From the IMG/VR virus record IMGVR_UViG_3300023180_000355, positions 1 to 25,923 of that record: a stretch of 25,923 nucleotides of DNA, one strand, 5' to 3'. This DNA comes from a virus. Below are positions 1-6,477 of this stretch, piece by piece; position 1 is the first letter of the stretch; every line of letters starts with the position of its first letter. The position numbers and the translations under genes are program-made. The notes under the pieces are model-generated. The model searched no databases, was not told the origin of the DNA, and worked only from the letters and a program-made list of their open reading frames with translations.

Positions 1-126
1 CTTTCTTTTAAAACCGCCGACAAACAAATGTCCCGCTCTTGTTCTTGTGTTGTAATCATACATCACTCCCAAATAGTCTGGGACTCCTACATATCTTCTT
101 GCACTACTTTTTAGATATTGAACCAT
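1..126 (-). CDS. Hypothetical phage protein, cut by window edge
   Basis: Open frame from an ATG at 126 running off the window after 42 codons, so the C terminus is missing. A Shine-Dalgarno-like AGGAAAT lies between the stop of the upstream exonuclease gene (139) and this ATG, so the two are probably translated in sequence. The visible part begins MVQYLKSSARRYVGVPDYLG and is basic and aromatic; no family is recognised. Confidence 0.6.
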   Translation of the reverse strand, partial: MVQYLKSSARRYVGVPDYLGVMYDYNTRTRAGHLFVGGFKRK

Positions 127-138
127 GTTTTTTATTTC

Positions 139-807
139 CTACAATTGTGCTTTATATTCTGTTATCATTTCTATTAACCCATTGATATGACTATCACGCT
201 TAGAAGTATAAACTTCTGCATCTTTCTGGTCATCAATAGCCGCAATGATTACTAGATTATTTATAGGAATTTTTGTTCGCTCTTCAAACATAACAGCATA
301 ACCAGATGCCTGTCTAAAGTAGTTCTCTAATTTATTTGGATGCATTGACTTTCTTGATGTTTTAAAATCAATTATAGAAAGTTTACCATCAAAATATGCA
401 ATACAATCACATTTTCCTGCAATTCCTAAATGTTCAGAATACATTGGCCACTCTTGAACATATACATCATCTAATCTAGTATCGAGAGTTTTTTTCAATG
501 TAAAAAACATCTCTATATCATTCGGCATGAGTTTATTATAATCTATTTCTATGTTATTTATATAATCTTCACACAACTGATGAATAGAAGTTCCTCTCCT
601 CGCAGCCTGGGTAGTGATTTTATTGGCTTCTTTTTCGCCTACACGTTTTCTCCACTCCATTATGGATTTTTTAGAAAAATGTGATATGACAGTTGTTATC
701 GAAGGATATTTGTTACCATTTTCATCATAGTAATACCTAGTCCCAGACTTAAGGGTTTCACTTCGAAGTGAAAATTCAGGCAAATCCAATTCAACATGTT
801 TAAACAT
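139..807 (-). CDS. PD-(D/E)XK (RecB/Cas4-like) exonuclease
   Basis: A 222-residue protein with the motif order of PD-(D/E)XK nucleases of the PDDEXK_1 type. An amphipathic RRGTSIHQLCEDY segment has the motif I His at 76. Asp134 lies in GKCDC. The catalytic core IIDFKTS has Asp147 and Lys149, and a QxxxY motif follows (Gln166, Tyr170). Such proteins are metal-dependent DNA exonucleases and are common in T4-like marine phages near recombination genes; a role in processing phage or host DNA ends is inferred. GGAG precedes the ATG and a consensus-like promoter lies just upstream (829-857), so this gene starts its own transcript, followed by the truncated gene at 1-126. Confidence 0.85.
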   Translation of the reverse strand: MFKHVELDLPEFSLRSETLKSGTRYYYDENGNKYPSITTVISHFSKKSIMEWRKRVGEKEANKITTQAARRGTSIHQLCEDYINNIEIDYNKLMPNDIEMFFTLKKTLDTRLDDVYVQEWPMYSEHLGIAGKCDCIAYFDGKLSIIDFKTSRKSMHPNKLENYFRQASGYAVMFEERTKIPINNLVIIAAIDDQKDAEVYTSKRDSHINGLIEMITEYKAQL

Positions 808-828
808 AAATTACTCCAAATTTATTAA

Positions 829-857
829 AGTATATCAAATATCCTTCGACATGTCAA
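829..857 (-). promoter_or_regulatory. Sigma70-like promoter for the exonuclease gene
   Basis: TTGACA (857-852), 17-base spacer, TATACT (834-829), reading on the minus strand, 22 bases before the exonuclease ATG. It belongs to a family of promoters with GCTTGACA repeated through the window. Confidence 0.75.
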
Positions 858-863
858 GCAGTT

Positions 864-1211
864 TTATGAAACTTCTTCTTTTTCATGTCTCGACTTAATT
901 TCTTCTATCGCCTCATCAATATTCTCTATCATTGCATTTTCAATACCATAATGTCTATCCATTATGGCCTGCAGTATAATCCCTAGAAAACTTAAATCAT
1001 CAACAAGAGCTTTATTACTCAAATCAAATCCATACTCATCTGTCATAATATAAACAAATTCATCAAGAAGTTCATTTGTCATTCCAATAGACTCATCATA
1101 ATCTTCATCCATACCACCTAAGTTAATAAACGACTTTATATCTTCTAAGTTATTACTTTTAGATTTTACTTTAGCAGAAAAAATATCTTTTGCTTCGATT
1201 ATGTTTTTCAT
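864..1211 (-). CDS. Hypothetical acidic phage protein
   Basis: 115 residues, acidic, predicted mainly helical, with a core around ELLDEFVYIMTDEYGFDL and LGIILQAIMDRHYG that looks like a compact helical domain. AAAGGAG sits seven bases before the ATG. It lies 12 bases downstream of phoH and is very probably co-transcribed with it. No function is recognised. Confidence 0.75.
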   Translation of the reverse strand: MKNIIEAKDIFSAKVKSKSNNLEDIKSFINLGGMDEDYDESIGMTNELLDEFVYIMTDEYGFDLSNKALVDDLSFLGIILQAIMDRHYGIENAMIENIDEAIEEIKSRHEKEEVS

Positions 1212-1223
1212 TTGGAGTCTCCT

Positions 1224-1940
1224 TTAGGCAAAACCTAATTCTAATTTATTAATTATGTAGGACTTTACCAAAGGACTTCTGACAATATCTTGTTGCATAA
1301 ACTCAATGAAAGAAAAACGATCCATACTTTTTATGATTCTCATAAAATCAAGTATTCCATTTTTTTCATCTTTCCATTTAAAGTCTGACTGTCTAAAGTC
1401 TCCACAGAAAATTATTTTACAGTTGTCTCCTATTCTAGTTATGACAGAATCAAGTTCATGAAAATTCATGTTCTGGCATTCATCCACAATAATAATACTA
1501 TCATAAAAGGTCATACCTCTTATGTAAGATGTCGAGTTAAAATTTATGAGGGAAGTTTTTCGTAAACTTTCGTATGCGCTGCCACATTCAAATAATTCGT
1601 TTACTATGGTTCTATATGGGGTTTCATATGATTGAAGTTTTTGTTTTTCCGAGCCGGGCAGAAAACCCATATCCCTTGTCGGAACAACACTTCTAATAAT
1701 TTGTATATCTCTATAACTAGAAGATTTGTTCATTAATTCATCTAGTGCAAGGTATAAAGAAATATATGTTTTTCCTGTCCCTGCAACTCCATGAAGAAAC
1801 AAATGATCTTCATAAAAGGCATCAAATACTTCTTCTTGTGCCGGTGTTATTGGTGTAATTTTTTTAAGTTGTGTTCGTGCGTCAATCCCTATTAATCTAC
1901 TATTACTGTTTGATTTTGTCTTTCTAGTTTTTCTACTCAC
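1224..1940 (-). CDS. phoH: PhoH-like P-loop ATPase
   Basis: 238-residue PhoH family protein, close to the length of the PhoH ATPase domain. Residues 51-58 form the Walker A loop GVAGTGKT, 92-100 the PhoH-type GFLPGSEKQ, 141-143 the RGM of the RGM-x-F region, and 149-157 the Walker B IIIVDECQN. GDFRQSD follows at 180. PhoH proteins are nucleotide-binding and proposed to act in RNA metabolism; they are widespread in marine phages and are not reliable evidence of phosphate stress. The start is a GTG (1940) with a good AGGAG eight bases upstream. The first 20 residues are basic and poorly structured. Confidence 0.95.
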   Translation of the reverse strand: MSRKTRKTKSNSNSRLIGIDARTQLKKITPITPAQEEVFDAFYEDHLFLHGVAGTGKTYISLYLALDELMNKSSSYRDIQIIRSVVPTRDMGFLPGSEKQKLQSYETPYRTIVNELFECGSAYESLRKTSLINFNSTSYIRGMTFYDSIIIVDECQNMNFHELDSVITRIGDNCKIIFCGDFRQSDFKWKDEKNGILDFMRIIKSMDRFSFIEFMQQDIVRSPLVKSYIINKLELGFA

Positions 1941-1980
1941 TAATGAGACTCCTCTGAAAGTCGGAATCTACGGTGAAAAA

Positions 1981-2250
1981 TTACATATTAAATTTAGACT
2001 CTGTTTTAACTGCTCCCGGCACCTTTGCCACTCTATCTAGTACATTCTCCTTAAATGATTGTGGAACTTTTTGTTTGCCCATGCGAATAGGATCTCCAAT
2101 ACTTGGAGCACCAGTAAGAAATTGTTGGATTTTTCCTGCAACACTACAGTTGGGACAAGAGCCATTTAAATGTTCTTCTCTTTCAGCAATACGGCACCAA
2201 ACTTCATATTCATGTTCACAATTATTACATTTAAAATCATATCTTGGCAT
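1981..2250 (-). CDS. FmdB-type zinc-ribbon protein
   Basis: 89 residues. The N-terminal half carries a zinc ribbon with two CxxC knuckles, C8/C11 and C32/C35, in the MPRYDFKCNNC form typical of the FmdB putative regulatory family. The C-terminal half, including IGDPIRMGKQKVPQSFKE, is conserved-looking but unassigned. DNA, RNA or protein binding through the ribbon is inferred. It is followed by phoH 40 bases downstream and likely shares its transcript. Confidence 0.8.
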   Translation of the reverse strand: MPRYDFKCNNCEHEYEVWCRIAEREEHLNGSCPNCSVAGKIQQFLTGAPSIGDPIRMGKQKVPQSFKENVLDRVAKVPGAVKTESKFNM

Positions 2251-2346
2251 AATTTATTGTTTCTCCATAATAAGTTCTTGCGTGAATTTATTTTTCACAA
2301 TAGCATTCCATTGGTTAAGGTTTAAAGAGGTTAAATTACCTCTATC

Positions 2347-2375
2347 ATTATATATCTCTAACCATCTCTACAACG
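2347..2375 (-). promoter_or_regulatory. Possible promoter for the FmdB-phoH transcript
   Basis: A perfect TATAAT (2352-2347, minus strand) lies about 100 bases before the FmdB start. The -35 match is poor (CGTTGT at 17 bases or TTGTAG at 15). A hairpin with AGAGGT/ACCTCT arms (2325-2342) sits in the leader just after the likely start point. Confidence 0.35.
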
Positions 2376-2398
2376 TTGCGTTTCACGCATTTTTAAAA

Positions 2399-2423
2399 AA
2401 TGGGGGGCGTTGCACCCCCCATT
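2399..2423 (-). terminator. Intrinsic terminator after the 84-residue gene
   Basis: Stem AATGGGGGG / CCCCCCATT with a 7-base loop. On the minus strand the stem is followed by a run of six T, directly after the stop of the gene at 2428-2679. The core GGGGGGTGCAACGCCCCCC recurs with one loop change at 21891-21909. Confidence 0.85.
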
Positions 2424-2427
2424 AAAA

Positions 2428-2679
2428 TTACTCTTTAGTTGAAATAAAAGTATACAACTCTTGAGCCTTTTTCATGATGTCTTGAGGGGCAGGCATTTCT
2501 GGTTTCATGTGTTGTGTATGCTGAACCAATTCCTCAACACTTTTGTTCCATGTCTCTGCAGTCGCATTCAAAGTTTGCCAATATGTATCCATTGCCATAT
2601 GGTAACTTTGTTCAGACATATCTTTTGCCATTTTTAAAACTTCTAGTCTAATTTCAAATGGATTTTTATTACTCATCAT
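2428..2679 (-). CDS. Helical hypothetical protein (phasin-like length and layout)
   Basis: About 84 residues starting MMSNKNPFEIRLEVLKMAKD. Almost entirely amphipathic helix, with QSYHMAMDTYWQTLNATAE followed by a Pro-rich hinge (KPEMPAPQD) and a short C-terminal helix. The start is set by AAGGAG just upstream of two adjacent ATGs; the second (2676) has the better spacing. It has its own promoter (2738-2766) and terminator (2399-2423), so it is a monocistronic, probably well-expressed gene. No function is recognised; the resemblance to phasins is only in layout. Confidence 0.75.
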   Translation of the reverse strand: MMSNKNPFEIRLEVLKMAKDMSEQSYHMAMDTYWQTLNATAETWNKSVEELVQHTQHMKPEMPAPQDIMKKAQELYTFISTKE

Positions 2680-2737
2680 ATTTCTCCTTTTTTGTGTGAT
2701 GTGTGTAATTAGCAACTTTATAGGAAGTTACCACCTT

Positions 2738-2766
2738 TATTATATAGTACAAAAATTAGAATGTAA
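2738..2766 (-). promoter_or_regulatory. Sigma70-like promoter for the 84-residue gene
   Basis: TTTACA (2766-2761), 17-base spacer, TATAAT (2743-2738). The -35 box overlaps the last codons of the upstream outer-membrane protein gene. Confidence 0.65.
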
Positions 2767-3103
2767 AATTAATTCCTACTTTTGCATCTTCATATTCAAA
2801 CTCTTCACTCGCTTCAATATTACTGAAAAGTGAAAGTTGTGGAGACACTGCATATGAAATACCTAAGTTAACACCATCAAAATTAATTGTGTCTGATGCT
2901 ACATTAGAATCATATGAGAAGTCTGCCCATGGACGCAAAACAAATCCTTGTGGAAGCGCCATTGTATATCCCAGTTCAGATGTAAAATTTTCATTTTCTA
3001 CACTATACTCAACTTGGCCATCTACATAACCTTTAATGCCTTCTGCCATTGCAGACGAACATAAAAAAACCGCCGAAGCGGCTCCGAATAAAAACTTTGT
3101 CAT
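2756..3103 (-). CDS. Small secreted beta-barrel outer-membrane-like protein
   Basis: 115 residues. Residues 1-21 form a Sec signal peptide: basic MTK, hydrophobic core, and an AMA cleavage site before EG. The mature part (about 94 residues) alternates polar and non-polar residues in roughly six strands, for example KGYVDGQVEYSVE, NFTSELGYTMAL and VNLGISYAV. It ends in NFTF, and a C-terminal Phe is typical of proteins folded by the BAM complex. Insertion into the host outer membrane is therefore inferred, perhaps for surface modification or superinfection exclusion. The gene follows the tmRNA directly, with AAAGGA before the ATG, so it may be read from the tmRNA promoter. Six strands is short for a closed barrel; it could instead be periplasmic. 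Confidence 0.65.
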   Translation of the reverse strand: MTKFLFGAASAVFLCSSAMAEGIKGYVDGQVEYSVENENFTSELGYTMALPQGFVLRPWADFSYDSNVASDTINFDGVNLGISYAVSPQLSLFSNIEASEEFEYEDAKVGINFTF

Positions 3104-3124
3104 TTATTAAATCCTTTTACTATG

Positions 3125-3450
3125 ACTTTGGGCCCGTTTGGTAACAAGGTGGAACCCATACCCCGCTGATCATGCTGCTAGAGCAAACTCAGGTGCAAAG
3201 TTATCGTTTGCGTTTAGTTTTGTTCGACCGAATATCGTAGGTCAACACGGTAATCTACTCTCATCTCTACACACCTGTCGATCCTAGTTCGCCCCCATCA
3301 AAGATACACTATAGCTTTTTCCCCTAACGAACATTGCCTAGGATTGTCTAGCGAGCCAGCCACGGCTGTTTTGTTAATAATGTATCTTTGGTGGAGGCGT
3401 TGGGTACTGCCCCCAAGTCCAGTATGTATGTTGAATCGTATCAACAATTA
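3125..3450 (-). ncRNA. ssrA: Permuted (two-piece) tmRNA gene of alphaproteobacterial type
   Basis: Rescues stalled ribosomes by adding a degradation tag. Transcribed from 3450 downward, the acceptor piece comes first. It has a strand (3428-3422) able to form P2, a T-arm with 5-bp stem and 7-base loop, then CGCCTCC (3399-3393), A and CCA ending at 3389. An intervening segment (3388-3297) follows, whose ends pair as AAGATACA/TGTATCTT. The coding piece starts at 3296 with GGGGGCG, which forms a 7-bp acceptor stem with CGCCTCC, then the D-like region with GGATCGACAGG, a P2 strand (GTGTGTA) and the tag frame at 3211-3170. A GC-rich structured 3' end reaches about 3125. This acceptor-first order is the circular permutation known from Alphaproteobacteria. 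The T-loop (GGCAGTA) lacks the usual TTCRA. The outer ends are approximate. Confidence 0.93.
3170..3211 (-). other. tmRNA proteolysis tag reading frame
   Basis: GCA resume codon through TGA encodes ANDNFAPEFALAA. The AND- start and -LAA end match alphaproteobacterial SsrA tags, whose final hydrophobic-Ala-Ala is read by ClpXP. The sequence before the resume codon (CTAAAC) also matches tmRNA context. Confidence 0.93.
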
Positions 3451-3458
3451 CAATTGTA

Positions 3459-3487
3459 TTTATACACTATTCTTTTCTTTTTGTCAA
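3459..3487 (-). promoter_or_regulatory. Promoter of the tmRNA gene
   Basis: TTGACA (3487-3482), 17-base spacer, TATAAA (3464-3459). The -10 region reads TATAAATA, which is also the T4 late-promoter octamer, so the gene could be read both early by host sigma70 and late by a phage sigma factor. The likely start near 3450 sets the 5' end of the acceptor piece. Confidence 0.75.
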
Positions 3488-3664
3488 GCAAAAAATAATA
3501 TAAAAAATATAATGCATTAATACAACACCAAAAAACTCATACATTACTATATTTTTTTCTGGTGTAAATATCATTAAACTTTTTCCAAATAAACCTAAGA
3601 GGAATAGAAGGATAAAGTAAGAAGTCATGGGGATACTTAAAAAATACCCCCATTTTAAATTCAT
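3467..3664 (-). CDS. Small membrane protein next to endolysin (holin candidate)
   Basis: 65 residues with two hydrophobic segments, about residues 9-33 and 40-59, and a basic C-terminal TKRKE. The start codon overlaps the endolysin stop as ATGA, implying translational coupling. A two-segment membrane protein coupled to a wall-degrading enzyme fits a holin or other lysis helper, but no holin family is recognised. The tmRNA promoter lies inside its last codons. Confidence 0.6.
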   Translation of the reverse strand: MNLKWGYFLSIPMTSYFILLFLLGLFGKSLMIFTPEKNIVMYEFFGVVLMHYIFYIIFCLTKRKE

Positions 3665-4116
3665 ACCATTAGCTCAAAGTGTGGAGCATCAATAAATGGG
3701 CGTCTTCCCTGAGAACGTCTTAAATCAACGTAGGCGTTCATGGCATCTTCCATGGAACCATCCCACTCTCTAATGTCATCAATGTGCCAGGCTGCGCCCC
3801 AGCGGAGTGCCACACCCTCTTCGATTGCGGCCGCCTTCATTGCATCGGCAACTTCATCATACACATTGATTTCCCAGACGCCACGGCCTCCAACATAGGC
3901 CATTAAGTCTACTGCAAGTCCATCAAGATGTTTACTCTTCATTGTTTGACTTGCGCCCTTTGCAACTAAAGCCTCTTGTTCTTCGAGCGTTCTTAAACCT
4001 TGAATCACTCCAAAATCGACCTCAGTCAATTCGATGGCACGGCTGACAACTCTAACCATGTCATCATGAACACCTTCTAATTTAGAAAGTGATCTATTCG
4101 ATAATTTAAAAGCCAT
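3661..4116 (-). CDS. Endolysin, M15-type (VanY-like) peptidase
   Basis: 151 residues, about the size of single-domain peptidase_M15_4 endolysins such as the T5 L-alanyl-D-glutamate endopeptidase. The zinc motif SKHLDGLAVD gives His63 and Asp70, and the third ligand and catalytic region are DAPHFEL with His146. The substrate is the peptide stem of host peptidoglycan. There is no signal peptide, so a holin-type partner would be needed; the coupled membrane protein at 3467-3664 is the obvious candidate. AAAAGGATT precedes the ATG. Confidence 0.88.
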   Translation of the reverse strand: MAFKLSNRSLSKLEGVHDDMVRVVSRAIELTEVDFGVIQGLRTLEEQEALVAKGASQTMKSKHLDGLAVDLMAYVGGRGVWEINVYDEVADAMKAAAIEEGVALRWGAAWHIDDIREWDGSMEDAMNAYVDLRRSQGRRPFIDAPHFELMV

Positions 4117-4118
4117 TT

Positions 4119-4673
4119 TTAATCCTTTTCTTTTTCGTTTTCGAAGTTAGTAAATTTAAATGTAACGTCATCTGGAGTTAAAGATACGTTATAATCTTGA
4201 GTAAAAGAAATATCGGAAGTATCTAAAGTAATACTCATACCATCAGTAATATCCATTCCATCAAATGTGATAGAACCTATATCATACTCCCCAGAAAAAA
4301 CATAATCATTAGAACCAGTAGTCAATGTTATATTTTCTTCTTTTTCTTTTTTAGGAAATGCAACAATTTTGGCAGTGTTATCTAAACCATTAAGTCTATT
4401 ATACATTTCTTCTGCACTTACAGAATATGAATATTCATCGAACAATTCCGCCCCTGCAGTAGAGTGGTAATCTTCATCAGATATACTGTCAACATGTTGA
4501 ATTTCACCTTTCTTAATCCAATCAAATCCAGCTGCAATCAAAAAGATTTCGATTTTCTCCAACACTTCACCAAGTGTTGCATCTGTCGCATCGAATGAAT
4601 GAGTAATAACCTCATCATTACCAGCATCGGTATGTACACTACTAAGCGTGTACTTTGTACTGTAATCTATCAT
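4119..4673 (-). CDS. Acidic hypothetical protein with beta-rich C-terminal half
   Basis: 184 residues, strongly acidic. Residues 1-60 form a mixed domain with a helix LGEVLEKIEIFLIAAGF like those in several small marine-phage proteins. After a basic hinge (AFPKKEKEEN) the C-terminal part has short repeated beta strands, such as YDIGSITFDGMDITDGMSI and YNVSLTPDDVTFKFT. GGAG precedes the ATG. It lies two bases upstream of the endolysin and is very probably in the same transcript. Function unknown. Confidence 0.75.
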   Translation of the reverse strand: MIDYSTKYTLSSVHTDAGNDEVITHSFDATDATLGEVLEKIEIFLIAAGFDWIKKGEIQHVDSISDEDYHSTAGAELFDEYSYSVSAEEMYNRLNGLDNTAKIVAFPKKEKEENITLTTGSNDYVFSGEYDIGSITFDGMDITDGMSITLDTSDISFTQDYNVSLTPDDVTFKFTNFENEKEKD

Positions 4674-4797
4674 TATTAATCTCCTGAGAATTTTTTCTCT
4701 GTCTGTTTATATACGCCTGTCGTTGCCAATATTGTCTAGTCCTTGACCTTGCGATACGCAATCTAATCCTTAATTGATTTATATTTCTCTTTTTCAT
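4642..4797 (-). CDS. Very basic 51-residue peptide
   Basis: 51 residues, about one third Arg, Lys and Gln, beginning MKKRNINQLRIRLRIARSRT. Such composition suggests RNA or DNA binding. GGAG six bases before the ATG and a promoter at 4811-4840 support it as a real gene. Its last 32 bases overlap the start of the 184-residue protein in another frame. Confidence 0.6.
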   Translation of the reverse strand: MKKRNINQLRIRLRIARSRTRQYWQRQAYINRQRKNSQEINNDRLQYKVHA

Positions 4798-4810
4798 TAT
4801 ATACTCCACA

Positions 4811-4840
4811 ATTATATAGGTTATTAAAAAAAACTATCAA
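4811..4840 (-). promoter_or_regulatory. Sigma70-like promoter for the endolysin/tmRNA-side operon
   Basis: TTGATA (4840-4835), 18-base spacer, TATAAT (4816-4811), 14 bases before the ATG of the 51-residue peptide. The -35 box lies in the last codons of the Mom-like gene. Confidence 0.65.
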
Positions 4841-5621
4841 TCGTAATATCTGCCTTATATCTTGCAATATTACTCTTATTATGTTTTATATCATTACTAT
4901 GAATGAACGGCATATCATCACACCATTCGTATTCTGTTTCGCCGGGCCTTTTAATTTTCCATTGCAAATCTTCATCCTTTGGATATTGATTTGTCCAACA
5001 ACATGTAGAATTTTTATTCATATATTTTCTATCTGTCTTAGTCAATGGATAGATATATCTGAACTGTTTACCCCAAACTCTTGAAAACCCCATATCACCC
5101 ATTTTGGCGTCATTTGGTCGAGGGCCATACTTCGTATCATGTCTACCCATCTCTTTCTTCATCTTCCTCTGTATAGTCCTAAAATGCACCTTCTCGCCTG
5201 TCTCAGAGACATATACATCAGACCATATAAAACCACCATAAAGAAAGTTTGCAGACTGGTAAACATATCCTGGCTTTCCAACTATTCCATCTGCCCAAGT
5301 GTACAGATATTTTGCATTTGTATTTTCACGCATCCACTTTACTGTTTGGGACAACATTTGGGATTCGGAGTTTCTAGGCATAGAATCATCCATGCACATC
5401 TTTCCAATTTCAAAGTAATCAGAAGTTGTCAAATCTGGAAACATTTTTTTAATTGTTCCCATCGGATTGGTTCCCCATCCTAAAGTTAAAACCCCAACTA
5501 ACTTATCATCTAAGTGAAACCCTAGATAATGTTTAGTTAGTCGAGGCATAACTGCAGAATAATGGCGTTCTGCAACAAATACAGAAGCATTATTCTTGTG
5601 AAGGGGTCTTATATCATACAT
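4824..5621 (-). CDS. Mom-like GNAT DNA-modification protein
   Basis: 265 residues. The N-terminal 135 residues resemble phage Mu Mom, a GNAT-fold enzyme that converts adenine to N6-carbamoylmethyladenine and blocks restriction. Visible matches are HYS (20-22), a strand plus Gly-rich turn LVGVLTLGWG (41-50), EIGKMCMDDSMPRNSES (71-87), and YTWADGIVGKPGYVYQSANF (107-126), followed by YGG. The pattern of E-I-x-K-M, RN-x-ES and D-G-x-x-x-x-P-G-x-x-YQ-x-x-NF is the Mom-type core. The C-terminal 130 residues are basic and aromatic with Cys207 and Cys208; they are unassigned and may bind DNA. Its ATG overlaps the peroxiredoxin stop (TAATG), so it is the last gene of a coupled operon. The exact modification is not predictable from sequence. 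Confidence 0.7.
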   Translation of the reverse strand: MYDIRPLHKNNASVFVAERHYSAVMPRLTKHYLGFHLDDKLVGVLTLGWGTNPMGTIKKMFPDLTTSDYFEIGKMCMDDSMPRNSESQMLSQTVKWMRENTNAKYLYTWADGIVGKPGYVYQSANFLYGGFIWSDVYVSETGEKVHFRTIQRKMKKEMGRHDTKYGPRPNDAKMGDMGFSRVWGKQFRYIYPLTKTDRKYMNKNSTCCWTNQYPKDEDLQWKIKRPGETEYEWCDDMPFIHSNDIKHNKSNIARYKADITIDSFF

Positions 5622-6208
5622 TAAACAACCGTGTAATCGCCCATAGTGGTTCGTTGTTCAACTTCATTCCACATATTTTTTTGATCTAGATAACTCAACA
5701 TATTTTCTGGAGTTGTTTGTACATATGGATCATCATCACTTCCATCGTTATTAATGCCTGGCTCTTGCCACCAATGTTCAATAACACCGTCATTAATAAC
5801 ACACATATATCTCCAACTACGCATACCAAACCCTAAATGGTTTTTGCCAATTAACATTCCCATAAATCGAGTAAAGTTTCCAGAACCATCTGGAATAACT
5901 TTTACATTTTGAATGTCCTGTGCTTTGGCCCATGCATTCATAACAAATGCATCGTTAACCGAAATGCAGTATACTTCGTCAATACCATATTCTTTAATCT
6001 TTGAATAATTACTTTCAAAGCCAGGCAATTGATATGTAGAACAAATAGGTGTAAATGCGCCAGGCAAACTGAATAAAACTACCCTCTTACCTTTGAACAG
6101 ATCATCACTTGTTACATCTTCCCAACGATATGGGTTTTGGCCTTCGATTGATTCATCCCTGACCCTAGTTCTGAATACCACACAAGGTGGCGTAAATCCT
6201 TCTATCAT
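5621..6208 (-). CDS. Peroxiredoxin, Prx5 type
   Basis: 195 residues. The peroxidatic motif LPGAFTPICSTYQLPGF places Thr53 and Cys56, as in Prx5/AhpC-TSA thiol peroxidases. The DGSGNFTRFMGM segment (107-118) and the conserved Arg of SWRY (133) complete the fold. It reduces H2O2 or organic peroxides using a thiol donor; the donor is not identifiable here. Other cysteines are C9, C81 and C136. The start overlaps the upstream stop as ATGA with GAGGAG ten bases before. It is coupled to the Mom-like gene downstream. An oxidative-stress role during infection is inferred. Confidence 0.9.
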   Translation of the reverse strand: MIEGFTPPCVVFRTRVRDESIEGQNPYRWEDVTSDDLFKGKRVVLFSLPGAFTPICSTYQLPGFESNYSKIKEYGIDEVYCISVNDAFVMNAWAKAQDIQNVKVIPDGSGNFTRFMGMLIGKNHLGFGMRSWRYMCVINDGVIEHWWQEPGINNDGSDDDPYVQTTPENMLSYLDQKNMWNEVEQRTTMGDYTVV

Positions 6209-6477
6209 ACAGCCGGTTCTCCTCTCATCATAAATTTTCTTTGTTTTCTAAAATCTCCCCATACCTCACTCGCCTTAACCCTTATGAAAGGTTTATTGGT
6301 TTCTGAAGTATTTGGATTTGGAATTGTAAGAACTACATTCTTACCTTGTTGCCATGCCTCTCTTTGACGAATTGCGTGTGCAAGAGTACCCTTTGGGTTT
6401 TTGGTTCTATTCTGCCGTGATACACTTCGCCGTTCGCCCTTAGAGGTGTAATTTTTTCCTGTTGACTTACCGCCCAT
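6205..6477 (-). CDS. Basic conserved phage protein
   Basis: 90 residues, very basic, with N-terminal MGGKSTGKNYTSKGERRSVS, a Ser/Gly/Lys-rich tail of a kind I recall from T4-like marine phages, and a C-terminal FRKQRKFMMRGEPAV. Nucleic-acid binding is likely but unproven. It is coupled at both ends (TAATG with the Sm-like gene, ATGA with the peroxiredoxin). Confidence 0.75.
   Translation of the reverse strand: MGGKSTGKNYTSKGERRSVSRQNRTKNPKGTLAHAIRQREAWQQGKNVVLTIPNPNTSETNKPFIRVKASEVWGDFRKQRKFMMRGEPAV

Noticed and set aside
241-562. TATAAATA octamers on the minus strand near 255-263 and 555-562
   Set aside because: Both lie inside the exonuclease coding region and are expected by chance in AT-rich DNA.
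1973-2425. Plus-strand frame of 150 codons opposite the FmdB gene
   Set aside because: It is antisense to a protein with clear zinc knuckles, crosses the terminator hairpin, and has no ribosome site.
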